In this document: piece after piece, positions 1 through 9,004 of the stretch
Position numbering within the stretch: the first letter of the stretch is position 1
How the letters are laid out: the number at the start of each line of letters is the position of its first letter
Assembly (NCBI GenBank): GCA_015484845.1
Contig: WFUT01000022.1
Span: forward strand, 1 to 38,824
Direction: 5' to 3'
Length of the DNA stretch: 38,824 nt
Source of the DNA: Desulfobulbaceae bacterium
Lineage (GTDB): Bacteria; Desulfobacterota; Desulfobulbia; Desulfobulbales; Desulfobulbaceae
Notes under the pieces: generated by a model
Databases searched by the model: none
What the model was told of the DNA's origin: nothing
What the model saw: only the letters and a program-made list of their open reading frames with translations
Program-made: the position numbers and the translations under genes

Positions 1-36
1 AACACGAACAACTGGAAGCCGACGCTGCCCAGGTAG
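1..36 (+). CDS. 3' end of an upstream gene, product unknown (partial)
   Basis: Frame 1 reads 11 sense codons (NTNNWKPTLPR) and a TAG stop. All 11 codons end in G or C, as in the confirmed genes of this window, so this is probably the tail of a real gene cut by the window edge. The fragment is too short to identify. A gene for aryl-pyruvate metabolism (for example an indolepyruvate oxidoreductase subunit) would fit the paaK neighbour, but that is inference only. Confidence 0.4.
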   Translation, partial: NTNNWKPTLPR

Positions 37-144
37 TGTCGGCAGGTCCGGGGACAGGGAAGGCATCCTGCCTCGCGGCGGGATCGGGCCGGCCTCTGTT
101 CCCTGGCTTCCGTCTTCTGATTTCTGACAAGCGAGGTCCCCAAG

Positions 145-1446
145 ATGATGCGGGTAGAAGAGATCGAAACCCTGCCGCGGGCCGGCCTGGAGGCCATCCA
201 GCTCCGGCGGCTCAAGGCATTGGTCCACAGGGTGTACGACAAGGTGGCCCCCTACCGGGCCAAGATGGACGAGGCCGGGGTGGGGCCCGACGATATCCGG
301 TCGCTTGCCGACCTGCGCAGGCTGCCGTTCACCACCAAGGACGACCTGCGCGACAACTACCCCTTCGGCCTCTTCACCGTGCCCATGGATGACGTGGTCC
401 GGGTGCATGCCTCCTCCGGCACCACGGGCAAGCCCACGGTGGTGGGGTACACGGCCGGCGATATCTCCATGTGGGCCGATGTCATGGCCCGGGCCCTGGC
501 CATGGCCGGGGTGACCAGGGGCGACATGGTGCACAATGCCTACGGCTACGGCCTGTTCACCGGCGGCCTGGGCGCCCACTACGGCATCGAGCGGCTGGGC
601 GCCACCGTGATCCCGGTCTCGGGCGGCAACACCAAGCGGCAGATCACCATCATGCGCGACTTCGGCTCCACGGTCCTGCTGGCCACCCCTTCCTATGCCC
701 TGAACCTGGCCGATGCCATGGCCGATGTCGGGGTCCTGCCCGAGGAGCTCAAGCTGCGGGTCGGCATCCACGGCGCCGAGCCCTGGAGCGAGAACATGCG
801 CGAGGAGGTGGAGCGCAAGCTGGGCATCCGGGCTGTCGATATTTACGGCCTGTCCGAGGTGATCGGCCCGGGCGTGGCCATGGAGTGCCTGCAGACCGAC
901 CGTGGCATGCACATCCTGGAGGATCACTTCCTGCCCGAGATCGTGGACCCGGAGACCTTTGAACCGCTGCCCTACGGCGAGCCCGGCGAGCTGGTCTTCA
1001 CGACGCTGACCAAGGAGGCCTTCCCGCTGATCCGCTACCGGACCAAGGATCTCTCCCGGCTCATCGCCGAGCCGTGTCCCTGCGGCAGGACCCTGGTCCG
1101 GATGGAAAAGGTCACCGGCCGCACCGACGACATGCTGATCATCCGCGGGGTCAATGTCTTCCCCTCCCAGGTGGAGCACGTGCTCATGGGCATCGAGGGC
1201 GTGGAGCCCCATTACCAGATCGAGGTCAACCGCGAGGGCAACCTGGACACCATGTCGGTCCTGGTCGAGGTCAGCGAGCGGATCTTCTCCGACGAGATCC
1301 GGCAGCTCGAGGCCCTGACCAGGAGGATCCAGGCCGAGATCAAGGACCTGCTCGGCGTGACCTGCGCGGTCAAGCTGGTGGAGCCGCGGACCATCAAGCG
1401 TTCCGAGGGCAAGGCGCAGCGGGTCATCGACAACCGCAGGATCTGA
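145..1446 (+). CDS. paaK: Phenylacetate-CoA ligase (first copy)
   Basis: An ANL-superfamily adenylate-forming enzyme that activates phenylacetate or a related aryl acid to its CoA thioester using ATP, in the cytoplasm. The 433-residue length matches PaaK. Visible motifs are the ATP P-loop SSGTTGKPT at residues 90-98, the YGLSEV adenylate-binding segment near 235, the PCPCGRT segment near 312, [20 protein letters not shown] in the mobile C-terminal domain, and the closing [12 protein letters not shown] segment. ATG codons at 145 and 148 both fit the GAGG at 133-136. It is followed by a tandem ACT protein and a liv-type importer, and a second paaK lies at 6913. The set suggests use of aromatic amino acids through aryl-acetyl-CoA intermediates. 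The exact aryl substrate cannot be read from sequence. Confidence 0.93.
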   Translation: MMRVEEIETLPRAGLEAIQLRRLKALVHRVYDKVAPYRAKMDEAGVGPDDIRSLADLRRLPFTTKDDLRDNYPFGLFTVPMDDVVRVHASSGTTGKPTVVGYTAGDISMWADVMARALAMAGVTRGDMVHNAYGYGLFTGGLGAHYGIERLGATVIPVSGGNTKRQITIMRDFGSTVLLATPSYALNLADAMADVGVLPEELKLRVGIHGAEPWSENMREEVERKLGIRAVDIYGLSEVIGPGVAMECLQTDRGMHILEDHFLPEIVDPETFEPLPYGEPGELVFTTLTKEAFPLIRYRTKDLSRLIAEPCPCGRTLVRMEKVTGRTDDMLIIRGVNVFPSQVEHVLMGIEGVEPHYQIEVNREGNLDTMSVLVEVSERIFSDEIRQLEALTRRIQAEIKDLLGVTCAVKLVEPRTIKRSEGKAQRVIDNRRI

Positions 1447-1532
1447 GGAGAACACGGTTTTTCAACAGCCGGGGGCACGAGGGATTGCTCTTCTGCCGGC
1501 CGGATAACGACTTCTGATACGGGGGAGTGGTC

Positions 1533-1964
1533 ATGCGCGTGGAACAGATCGCTGTTTTTCTGGAGAACAAATCGGGCCGCCTGGCCGAGATCACCCGGCT
1601 CCTGGCCGAGAACAACATCAATATCCGGGCCCTGTCCGTGGCCGATACAGCGGACTTCGGCATCCTGCGGCTCATTGTCGACAAGGTGGACGAGGCCAAG
1701 CGGGTGCTCAAGGCGGGCGGCTTTACCGTGGGCAAGACCAATGTCATCGCCGTGGAGGTGCCGGACAGGGTCGGCGGCCTGGCCGGCGTCCTCAAGACCG
1801 CCGAGGAGGCCGGGCTCAACGTGGAGTACATGTACGCCTTTGTTAACAAGTCCGGCGAGAACGCGGTCCTGATCTTCCGTTTCGACGACATGGACAGGGC
1901 CATCGACGCCCTGCTCGATGCCGGGTTCACCATCCTGAGCGGGGCCCAGGTCTGCGCCCTGTGA
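1533..1964 (+). CDS. Tandem ACT-domain protein
   Basis: A small cytoplasmic protein of 143 residues made of two ACT domains (about 1-68 and 70-143) and nothing else. The first opens with the typical ACT strand-loop-helix [19 protein letters not shown]. The second opens with [20 protein letters not shown] pairs usually bind amino acids and act as regulatory subunits or sensors. Stand-alone pairs like this often sit beside paaK and indolepyruvate oxidoreductase genes in anaerobes. I chose ATG 1533 over GTG 1527 because the GGGGGAG at 1521-1527 is then correctly spaced. It lies 86 nt after paaK and 64 nt before livK, so co-transcription is likely. A role as an aromatic amino acid sensor for this locus is inference. 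Confidence 0.88.
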   Translation: MRVEQIAVFLENKSGRLAEITRLLAENNINIRALSVADTADFGILRLIVDKVDEAKRVLKAGGFTVGKTNVIAVEVPDRVGGLAGVLKTAEEAGLNVEYMYAFVNKSGENAVLIFRFDDMDRAIDALLDAGFTILSGAQVCAL

Positions 1965-1974
1965 TATCGGTGCC

Positions 1975-1996
1975 CCCGGCCGCTGAAGCGGCCGGG
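1975..1996. other. Intercistronic stem-loop before livK
   Basis: A perfect 9-bp GC stem (CCCGGCCGC/GCGGCCGGG) with the tetraloop TGAA lies between the ACT gene and livK. No T-tract follows, so it is not a standard intrinsic terminator. It could protect or separate the livK message, since the next intergenic gap does carry a true terminator. Confidence 0.5.
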
Positions 1997-2028
1997 CAAG
2001 ATCAACTCTTTGCAAAGGGGGATACGGA

Positions 2029-3180
2029 GTGAAAAAGCAACTGAACAACATTTTCCTGGCAGTGGCGGCCCTCTGCCTGCTCGCTGCCCCGGCCGTGCAG
2101 GCCGGTACGATCAAGGTGGGCGCGATCTTTGCCGTCACCGGGCCTGCGTCCTTCCTCGGCGGGCCGGAGGCGAGAACCGCCCGCATGGTGGTTGACGAGA
2201 TCAACAAGAAGGGGGGCATCAACGGCGACAAGATCGAGCTGATCGTCAAGGACTCCGGCGGCAGCCCGGAGAAGGCCATCTCCTTTGCCAAGCAACTCAT
2301 CGAGGAGGACAAGGTGCTGGCCATCATCGGGCCCTCCACCTCGGGCGAGTCCATGAAGATCAAGAAGATCGCCGAGCAGGGCCGTACCCCGCTGATCAGC
2401 TGCGGCGCCGCCGAGGTGATCGTCAATCCCGTGGCCCGCTACGTCTTCAAGACGCCGCAGAAGGACTCCTTTGCCGTGCGCAAGATCTACGGCGAGATGC
2501 AGAAGATGGGGATCAGGAAGATCGCCGTGGTGGCCGGCAACACCGGGTTCGGCAAGGCCGGCAAGGGCCAGTTGATCAAGATCGCGCCCGAGTACGGCAT
2601 CGAGATCGTGGCCGCCGAGACCTATGACAAGAAGGCCACCGACCTCAGCGCCCTGGTGGCCAAGCTGATGGCCAACAAGGACATCCAGGCCGTGGTTAAC
2701 TGGTCCATCGTGCCGGCCCAGGCCATCATTGCCAAGAACATGCGCCAGGCCGGCTGGAAGGTGCCGCTCTTCCAGAGCCATGGTTTCGGCAACATCAAGT
2801 ACGTGCAGGCCGCGGGTGCCGCGGCCGAGGGCATCATCTTCCCGGCCGGCCGGTTGCTGGTGGCCGAGTCCCTGCCCGACACTGATCCGCAGAAGAAGCT
2901 GCTCCTGAAGTACAAGAAGGACTACGAGTCCCACTACCACGAGGCAGCCTCCACCTTTGGCGGCCATGCCTACGATGCCATGACCATCCTGGCCGCGGCC
3001 ATCGAGAAGGGCGGCAATGACCGGGACAAGGTCCGGGATGCCATCGAGAACCTGAAAAACTTTCCCGGCACCGGCGGCGTGTTTTCCTTCTCGCCCGAGG
3101 ACCACAACGGGCTTGACATCAGCTCCTTTGTCATGCTCACGGTCAAGAACGGCAAGTTCGCCCTCTACCAGGGCAAGTGA
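2029..3180 (+). CDS. livK: Branched-chain/aromatic amino acid ABC transporter, periplasmic binding protein
   Basis: The periplasmic substrate-binding component of a HAAT-family ABC importer. The product has 383 residues. Residues 1-26 form a Sec signal peptide with a hydrophobic core and an AVQAG cleavage region, and no lipobox cysteine, so a soluble periplasmic protein is expected. The mature part is a type-1 periplasmic binding fold: it starts TIKVGAIFAVTGPASFLGG and carries the IGPSTSGESM ligand-side loop near residue 100. The start is GTG at 2029 with AAAGGGGG at 2014-2021. It is the first transporter gene, and an intrinsic terminator separates it from the permeases. That gives the usual excess of binding protein over membrane subunits. 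The ligand may be a branched-chain or aromatic amino acid, or an aryl acid; the flanking paaK genes favour an aromatic one. Confidence 0.92.
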   Translation: MKKQLNNIFLAVAALCLLAAPAVQAGTIKVGAIFAVTGPASFLGGPEARTARMVVDEINKKGGINGDKIELIVKDSGGSPEKAISFAKQLIEEDKVLAIIGPSTSGESMKIKKIAEQGRTPLISCGAAEVIVNPVARYVFKTPQKDSFAVRKIYGEMQKMGIRKIAVVAGNTGFGKAGKGQLIKIAPEYGIEIVAAETYDKKATDLSALVAKLMANKDIQAVVNWSIVPAQAIIAKNMRQAGWKVPLFQSHGFGNIKYVQAAGAAAEGIIFPAGRLLVAESLPDTDPQKKLLLKYKKDYESHYHEAASTFGGHAYDAMTILAAAIEKGGNDRDKVRDAIENLKNFPGTGGVFSFSPEDHNGLDISSFVMLTVKNGKFALYQGK

Positions 3181-3198
3181 CAACGGCTGACGCACCGG

Positions 3199-3230
3199 AA
3201 CGGGCAGGCGGCCAGCCTGCCCGTTTTTTT
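3199..3230 (+). terminator. Intrinsic terminator between livK and livH
   Basis: The 9-bp stem CGGGCAGGC/GCCTGCCCG (3201-3209 with 3215-3223) has the loop GGCCA and is followed at once by seven T (3224-3230). It lies 20 nt after livK and 30 nt before livH, so it probably lets only part of transcription through to livHMGF. Confidence 0.88.
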
Positions 3231-3259
3231 GCGCCCCTCTCCAGGTCTCTTTTCCGACG

Positions 3260-4150
3260 ATGACTGCGGATCTCTTCTTTCAATACCTCTTTGCCGGCAT
3301 CACCTATGGCATCATGTATGCCATCGTGGCCATTGGCTTCAATATCATCTACAACACCACCGGCATCATCAACTTTGCCCAGGGCGAGTTCGTCATGCTG
3401 GGCGGCATGATCGCCATCTCCCTGCTCCATGTCATGCCCCTGCCGCTGGCCATTACCGGTGCCGTGGTGCTCACCATGCTCGTGGGCGCCCTGATCGAGA
3501 TCCTCTTTATCCGCTGGCTGGACAACCCCTCGGTCCTGCGGATGATCATCATCACCATCGGGCTCTCCATCCTGATCCGCGAGGCGGCCCTGCACATCTG
3601 GGGCGAGTCCATCCGCTCGCTGCCCTACTTCAACGGCAACGAGATCACCACCGTCACCCTGGGGCCGGTGCGGGTCTCGCCGCAGGTCTTCTGGGTGATC
3701 GGGGTCTGCGGCGTCATCGTGCTGCTGCTCTCGCTCTTCTTCAGGATGACGCCCCTGGGCCGGGAGATGCGGGCCTGCGCCGCCAACCGGCGGGCCGCCG
3801 TGCTCTGCGGCATCAATGCCCGCAACATGGTGACCTTCTCGTTCATGCTCTCGGCCGGCATCGGCGCCCTGGCCGGCTGCGTGATGTCGCCCATCACCTA
3901 TACCCAGTACGACTCGGGCACGCCCCTGGCCATCAAGGGCTTCACCGTGGCCATCCTCGGCGGCCTCGGTAACTCCATGGGCGCGGTGGCGGCCGGCATC
4001 CTGCTGGGCATCATCGAGGCATACTCCATCTCCTTTGTGCCCCTGGCCTTCCAGGACGCCATCTCCATCACCATCCTGCTGGTCATCCTCTTTGTCCGGC
4101 CGCACGGCCTGTTCGGTTCCGGCGAGACAGCGAGGTTGAAGGAGTTCTGA
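3260..4150 (+). CDS. livH: Branched-chain amino acid ABC transporter permease LivH
   Basis: An inner-membrane permease of the HAAT family. The 296-residue product is almost entirely hydrophobic helices (about eight). Typical LivH segments are visible: YGIMYAIVAIGFNIIYNTTG near the N-terminus, INFAQGEFVMLGG near residue 36, and the cytoplasmic coupling region RACAANRRAAVLCGI near residue 176, followed by GGLGNSMGA. It forms the translocation pore with LivM. The ATG at 3260 has only a weak Shine-Dalgarno sequence, so translation may be modest. The stop overlaps the livM start as TGATG. Confidence 0.93.
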   Translation: MTADLFFQYLFAGITYGIMYAIVAIGFNIIYNTTGIINFAQGEFVMLGGMIAISLLHVMPLPLAITGAVVLTMLVGALIEILFIRWLDNPSVLRMIIITIGLSILIREAALHIWGESIRSLPYFNGNEITTVTLGPVRVSPQVFWVIGVCGVIVLLLSLFFRMTPLGREMRACAANRRAAVLCGINARNMVTFSFMLSAGIGALAGCVMSPITYTQYDSGTPLAIKGFTVAILGGLGNSMGAVAAGILLGIIEAYSISFVPLAFQDAISITILLVILFVRPHGLFGSGETARLKEF

Positions 4151-5220
4151 TGCAGTTCACCAGGAGTCGCGCCATCCTCTGTCTCATCCTGCTGGTCATC
4201 GCGGTCCAGGTCCTGACCCGGGTCACCGGGACCCAGTTCTACCTGACCCAGCTCACCATGGCGGCCTACTATGCCCTGGTGGTGATCGGCCTGACCGTGC
4301 TCATGGGCTATGCCGGCCAGATCTCCCTGGGCCATGCCGGGTTCTTTGCCATCGGCGGCTACCTGTCGGCGGCGCTCACCACCCATAACCTTGTCCCGTA
4401 TGCCCACAGTCCGCTGGTCCACTTCCTGGGCCGGATCGGTGTCCTGGTCCAGGGCCGGGACATCTACGGCGAACAACTGCTCACGGTCACGCCCTGGGCC
4501 GCCTGTGTCCTGGCCGTGGTCGCGGCGGCGGTCATTGCCCTGCTCCTCGGCATCCCGGTGCTCAAGCTCAAGGGGCACTACCTGGCCATGGCCACCCTGG
4601 GGTTTGGCATCATCATCTACCGTATCGCCCTGGCCACCGACTACTTTGGCGAGGCGGACGGCATCTCCGATGTGCCGGGTTTCACGCTCCTGCCCGGCAT
4701 CGGTCCGGTGGGGCCGTTGGTGGTCAACGGCGATTTCGGCAACCGGGTGCAGAACTACTACATTGCCTGGGGGTTGCTCATCGTCGGCATGGTCCTGCTC
4801 CTGAACCTGATCGATTCCCGGGTCGGCCGGGCCCTGCGCTCCATCCACGGCTCCGAGGAGGCGGCCGAGGCCGCGGGCGTGGACACGGCCCGCTGCAAGC
4901 TGCAGGTCTTCGTGCTCAGCGCGGTCTACGCCGCCCTGGCCGGTGTCCTGCTCACCCACTACAACGGCGGCCTGGGGCCGTCCGAGGCCTCGGTGATGAA
5001 GTCGGTGCGCTACGTGGCCCTGGTGGCGGTGGGCGGCATGGCCAACCTGTGGGGCGCCCTGGTCATGGGCGTGAGCCTGACCTTTCTTTCCCTGCGCGGC
5101 GTGTTCGGCTCCTATGACGACGCGGTGTTCGGGGCCATCCTCATCCTGGTCATGCTCTTTGCGCCGGACGGCATCCTGGGCGTGCGGCCCGGTACGCTCC
5201 TGGCCCGCCTGAAGCGATGA
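4150..5220 (+). CDS. livM: Branched-chain amino acid ABC transporter permease LivM
   Basis: The second inner-membrane permease of the importer, 356 residues with about ten hydrophobic segments. Family landmarks are GYAGQISLGHAGFFAIGGY near residue 54, the LKLKGHYLAMATLGFG segment near 140, and the cytoplasmic coupling helix RALRSIHGSEEAAEAAGVD near 230. The ATG overlaps the livH stop by one base and has AAGGAG at 4139-4144, so the two genes are translationally coupled. The length is typical for short LivM proteins. Confidence 0.93.
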   Translation: MQFTRSRAILCLILLVIAVQVLTRVTGTQFYLTQLTMAAYYALVVIGLTVLMGYAGQISLGHAGFFAIGGYLSAALTTHNLVPYAHSPLVHFLGRIGVLVQGRDIYGEQLLTVTPWAACVLAVVAAAVIALLLGIPVLKLKGHYLAMATLGFGIIIYRIALATDYFGEADGISDVPGFTLLPGIGPVGPLVVNGDFGNRVQNYYIAWGLLIVGMVLLLNLIDSRVGRALRSIHGSEEAAEAAGVDTARCKLQVFVLSAVYAALAGVLLTHYNGGLGPSEASVMKSVRYVALVAVGGMANLWGALVMGVSLTFLSLRGVFGSYDDAVFGAILILVMLFAPDGILGVRPGTLLARLKR

Positions 5221-5236
5221 GGTCAATGTTGAGATC

Positions 5237-6001
5237 ATGCTGGAACTGAAAAGGATCAACAAGTACTTCGGCGGCCTGCACGCGGTGAACGATGTCAGTT
5301 TCCGGGTGGACCGGGGGATGATTAAGGCAGTGATCGGCCCCAACGGCGCCGGCAAGACCACCCTGTTCAACCTGATTGCCGGCAACCTGGCGCCCAGCTC
5401 CGGGGAGATCCGGTTTCGCGGCCGCGCGATCCAGGGAATGAAGCCGCACCGGATCGCGGCCCTGGGCATGGCGCGTACCTTCCAGAACATCAAGCTCTTC
5501 CAGGGCATGACCGCGCTGGAGTCGGTGATGGTGGGCCGGCACGTACGCAGCCGGGCCGGGTTCCTGGCCGGCATGTTCCACCTGCCCTGGACCTGGGCCG
5601 AGGAACGGGCGATCCGGGAGAGGGCCATGGAACTGCTCGAGCTGCTCGGCATTGCGGAGTTTGCCGATGTCGAGGCCACGAGCCTGGCCTTTGGCCAGCA
5701 GCGGAGCGTGGAGATGGCGCGGGCCCTGGCCATGGAGCCGCACCTGCTCCTGCTCGACGAGCCGGCTGCCGGTCTCAACATCTACGAGACCGCCGAGGTG
5801 GCGCGGCTGATCAGCCGCATCCGGGACATGGGCATCACCGTCCTGCTGGTGGAGCACGACATGTCCCTGGTCATGGATATCTCGGATGAGATCGTGGTGC
5901 TCAGCTTTGGCGAGAAGATCGCCGAGGATATTCCCTCGGCCATCCAGCAGAATCCCGAGGTGATCCGGATCTACCTGGGGGAAGACGAGGAGATTGCATA
6001 G
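5237..6001 (+). CDS. livG: Branched-chain amino acid ABC transporter ATP-binding protein LivG
   Basis: A cytoplasmic ATPase subunit that drives import, working as a pair with LivF. It has 254 residues. The Walker A motif GPNGAGKTT is at about 34-42. The ABC signature is in the LivG-typical form LAFGQQRSVEMARAL near 152. Walker B LLLLDEPAAGLN is near 170, followed by the switch histidine in LLVEHDMSLV near 205. It ends with the short C-terminal extension of LivG proteins (IAEDIPSAIQQNPEVIRIYL). It starts 16 nt after livM and ends 3 nt before livF. Confidence 0.95.
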   Translation: MLELKRINKYFGGLHAVNDVSFRVDRGMIKAVIGPNGAGKTTLFNLIAGNLAPSSGEIRFRGRAIQGMKPHRIAALGMARTFQNIKLFQGMTALESVMVGRHVRSRAGFLAGMFHLPWTWAEERAIRERAMELLELLGIAEFADVEATSLAFGQQRSVEMARALAMEPHLLLLDEPAAGLNIYETAEVARLISRIRDMGITVLLVEHDMSLVMDISDEIVVLSFGEKIAEDIPSAIQQNPEVIRIYLGEDEEIA

Positions 6002-6004
6002 GCC

Positions 6005-6778
6005 ATGCTCAGGATCCGGAACCTGGATGCCGGCTACGGCAACCTGCGGGTATTGAAAAACATCTCCCTGCACGTGGACAGTGGCGAGATCGTGACCATG
6101 ATCGGCGCCAACGGCGCCGGCAAGACCACCCTGCTCCATACCATCATCGGCCTGGTGCGGCCGACGGCGGGCGAGATCCGCTTCCGGGACATGGACTGCC
6201 GACGGCTTGACACCCGCCGCCTGGTCACTGCCGGCTGCGCCCTGGTGCCCGAGGGACGGCAGGTCTTCGCCACCATGGGCGTGGAGGAGAACCTGGTCCT
6301 CGGCGGGCATGTGCTGCAGAAGCGGGAGGGCAGGGCGGCGGTGCTGCGCGAGCTGGGCCACCAGTACGAGCTCTTTCCCGTGCTCCGGGAACGGCGCCAC
6401 CAGCTTGCCGGCACGCTTTCCGGCGGCGAGCAGCAGATGCTGGCCATGGCGCGGGCCCTCATGTCCAGGCCGCGCCTGGTGATGATGGACGAGCCCTCCA
6501 CCGGCCTTGCGCCCCTGGTGGTGCGCGATATCTTCCGGGTCATAGTCCGGCTGCGGCAGGAGGGCAACACCGTGCTCCTGGTGGAACAGAACGCCCGCGC
6601 CGCCCTGGCCATCGCTGACCGCGGCTACGTGCTCGAGACCGGCAAGGTGATCCTGCAGGGCCCGGCCGGGGACCTGCTCGCCAACCGCGACGTGCAGCGC
6701 GCCTACCTGGGCCGGGAACAGGTGGACCGGGATGACGGCCGGACCGGCGATGAAAAGGGGGTGAGCGCCTCGACGTGA
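6005..6778 (+). CDS. livF: Branched-chain amino acid ABC transporter ATP-binding protein LivF
   Basis: The second ATPase of the importer, 257 residues. Walker A GANGAGKTT is near 36-44, the signature LSGGEQQMLAMARAL is near 138, Walker B LVMMDEPSTGLAP is near 158, and the switch region is in LLVEQNARAAL. The NVLLVEQN/REGxQVF style of LivF is recognisable in GRQVFATMGVEENLVLGG. GAGGAG at 5988-5993, inside the end of livG, supplies the ribosome binding site. The C-terminal tail of about 20 charged residues (REQVDRDDGRTGDEKG) is longer than in most LivF proteins and looks disordered. Confidence 0.95.
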   Translation: MLRIRNLDAGYGNLRVLKNISLHVDSGEIVTMIGANGAGKTTLLHTIIGLVRPTAGEIRFRDMDCRRLDTRRLVTAGCALVPEGRQVFATMGVEENLVLGGHVLQKREGRAAVLRELGHQYELFPVLRERRHQLAGTLSGGEQQMLAMARALMSRPRLVMMDEPSTGLAPLVVRDIFRVIVRLRQEGNTVLLVEQNARAALAIADRGYVLETGKVILQGPAGDLLANRDVQRAYLGREQVDRDDGRTGDEKGVSAST

Positions 6779-6912
6779 CACCGGAGGGAGAAAAATTTTT
6801 TTCACCTGCCGGGGCGGCATTTAGGTTGGACAAGCGCGGGTCAGGGGCGGTACAGTGGAACCGTGCCAGGGCCTGGCGCTCTCTGTTATTTCTGAAAGGC
6901 GGGGAATGACAC

Positions 6913-8211
6913 ATGTACTGGGAACCGGAACGGGAATGCATGGCCAGGCAGGACCTGGAGCAGCTGCAACTGGAGCGTCTGCAGTCCACGCTCTACCGGG
7001 TGGGGACAAGGGTGCCCTTCTACCGGAAGAAATTCGAGGAGCTCAGGCTCGATTACGACAGTATCCGCTCGCTTGACGACCTGCGCCGGCTGCCATTCAC
7101 CGTCAAGCAGGATCTGCGCGACAACTATCCCTACGGCCTGTTCGCCGTGCCCCTGCGCGAGGTGGTCCGGGTCCATTCCTCCTCCGGGACCACGGGGTTG
7201 GCCACGGTGGTGGGCTACAGCCGCAACGATATCAAGAACTGGGCAAATCTCACCGCCCGGGTACTGACCGCGGCCGGGGTGACCCGGGACGACGTCATCC
7301 AGATCGCCTTCGGCTACGGCCTGTTCACCGGCGGCTTTGGCATCCACTACGGGGCCGAGCGGCTCGGCGCCTCGGTCATTCCCATCTCGGCCGGCAACAC
7401 CAAGCGCCAGATCCAGATCATGCAGGATTTCAAGACCACGGCCCTGGTCTGCACGCCCAGCTACGCCCTGATCATCGCCGACACCATGATGGAGATGGGC
7501 GTCAACCCGGCAGGGCTCTCCCTGCGCTACGGCCTCTTCGGGGCCGAACCCTGGTCCGAGGCCATGCGGCAGGAGATCCGCGACAAGCTGGGCGTCATCG
7601 CCACGGACAACTACGGCCTGTCCGAGGTCATGGGGCCGGGCGTGGCCGGCGAGTGCCAGGAGTGCAACGGCCTGCACATCAACGAGGACCACTTCCTGCT
7701 CGAGGTCATCGACCCCGAGACCCTGGAGCCGGTGGCGCCGGGCGAGGTGGGGGAGCTGGTGATCACCACCCTCACCAAGGAGGCCTTTCCCATGATCCGC
7801 TACCGGACCCGGGACCTGACCCGGCTCATCCCCGAACCCTGTCCCTGCGGCCGGACCCTGGTGCGCATGCAGCGGGTCATGGGGCGGACCGACGACATGC
7901 TGATCATCAAGGGGGTCAACGTCTTCCCGGTCCAGATCGAAAAGGTCCTGTTCGAGATCGAGGGGACCGAGCCCCACTACCAGATCATCGTGGAGCGGGA
8001 AAACCACTCCGACAAGGTGACCGTGCTGGTGGAGGTGGTGGAATCGATCTTCTTTGACGAGATGAAGAAACAGCGCGGCATGGTGGACCATATCAGGGCC
8101 CGCCTGGCCTCGGAACTCGGCATCGGCGTCGATGTCAGGCTGGTGGAGGAAAAGACCCTGGAACGCTCCGAGGGCAAATCGAAGCGGGTCATTGACAAAC
8201 GCAAACTGTAG
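6913..8211 (+). CDS. paaK: Phenylacetate-CoA ligase paralogue with altered P-loop
   Basis: A second PaaK-family ligase, 432 residues, colinear with the copy at 145 over its whole length. It keeps [43 protein letters not shown] and the closing [15 protein letters not shown]. The ATP P-loop at 90-98 reads SSGTTGLAT instead of SSGTTGKPT, so Lys96 and Pro97 are replaced by Leu and Ala. ATG 6913 follows GGCGGGG at 6899-6904; ATG 6940 is an internal alternative. The 134-nt spacer from livF holds no obvious terminator, so it probably belongs to the same transcription unit. A different aryl substrate from the first copy (for example hydroxyphenylacetate or indoleacetate) is likely but unproven. Confidence 0.9.
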   Translation: MYWEPERECMARQDLEQLQLERLQSTLYRVGTRVPFYRKKFEELRLDYDSIRSLDDLRRLPFTVKQDLRDNYPYGLFAVPLREVVRVHSSSGTTGLATVVGYSRNDIKNWANLTARVLTAAGVTRDDVIQIAFGYGLFTGGFGIHYGAERLGASVIPISAGNTKRQIQIMQDFKTTALVCTPSYALIIADTMMEMGVNPAGLSLRYGLFGAEPWSEAMRQEIRDKLGVIATDNYGLSEVMGPGVAGECQECNGLHINEDHFLLEVIDPETLEPVAPGEVGELVITTLTKEAFPMIRYRTRDLTRLIPEPCPCGRTLVRMQRVMGRTDDMLIIKGVNVFPVQIEKVLFEIEGTEPHYQIIVERENHSDKVTVLVEVVESIFFDEMKKQRGMVDHIRARLASELGIGVDVRLVEEKTLERSEGKSKRVIDKRKL

Positions 8212-8223
8212 GAGGTGGTTTCC

Positions 8224-8715
8224 ATGGCACGGAAAAGAAAGTCTGCCCGATCACTGCTGTTCCCGTTCACCTGTCTGCTGCTCGCCCTGGCCGCGTCCGT
8301 TGTCCTTGCCGCGCCCAGGGACATGGGCGGCTGGGGAAAGGACGGGGCCTACAACCGGCTCTACCATGCCTCGGAACTGGACAAGCTCAAGGGGACCATC
8401 CTCAGGATCACCGAGGTGGTGCCCATGAAGGGCATGTCCCCGGGCGTGGCCATCATCATCAAGGACAGGGACGGCGAAAGGGTCATGGTCCACGTGGGGC
8501 CCAAGTGGTTCCTGGGCGACTCCATCGGCCTCAGCCGTGGCGACCGGGTCAAGGTCAAGGGGGCCTGGGCCGAGATCGACGGCAAGGATGTCTTCATGGC
8601 CTCCAAGATCAAGAAAGGCGATTACTTTGAACTCAAGGTCCGCCTGACCAAGGACGGCACACCCTTCTGGACCATGAGCCCGGAGCAGTTGGCCCGGGAG
8701 CGGGCCAGCCGCTGA
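8224..8715 (+). CDS. Secreted OB-fold-like protein, unknown function
   Basis: A 163-residue protein with a clear Sec signal peptide: basic MARKRKSAR, a hydrophobic core, and an AAP cleavage area near residue 30. The mature part has a five-strand pattern that looks like an OB fold: LKGTILRITEVVP, VAIIIKDRDGERVMVHVGP, RGDRVKVKGAW, GKDVFMASKIKKGD and ELKVRLTKDGTPFW. Proteins of this style are common, unnamed periplasmic proteins in sulfate- and metal-reducing bacteria. I chose ATG 8224 over GTG 8215 because GGAGG at 8211-8215 then has normal spacing. It begins 12 nt after paaK2, so it is co-transcribed, but no functional link to the ligase is evident. Confidence 0.75.
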   Translation: MARKRKSARSLLFPFTCLLLALAASVVLAAPRDMGGWGKDGAYNRLYHASELDKLKGTILRITEVVPMKGMSPGVAIIIKDRDGERVMVHVGPKWFLGDSIGLSRGDRVKVKGAWAEIDGKDVFMASKIKKGDYFELKVRLTKDGTPFWTMSPEQLARERASR

Positions 8716-9004
8716 AGAAGCGGCACGTCTGGCCGGGGCAGCTGTTACAGTCCCGGCTACCCTGTGGTATGGTGGGGTGGCCGCGGCACCGCTGGCGGCC
8801 GGCAACTGTTACGAATGAGGATTATTCCCCGTGGTCGCCTTTATGGGTGGGCATTTTTGTGAAAAATGGGGTAGACTTATCTCTGGAACGAGTCGAATGT
8901 GACAACCTTCCGATACAGTGCCGCAACCGCGGCGAGAACGAAGATACCGGCCTGCCGCCAGCGGCAGGAGGTGTGTGCCACCACTTTTATTCAAGGAGCA
9001 TTTC

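Noticed and set aside
8951-8968. Hairpin CCTGCCG/CGGCAGG as a terminator before the FKBP gene
   Set aside because: No T-tract follows it; the surrounding 289-nt spacer shows no gene and no clear promoter.
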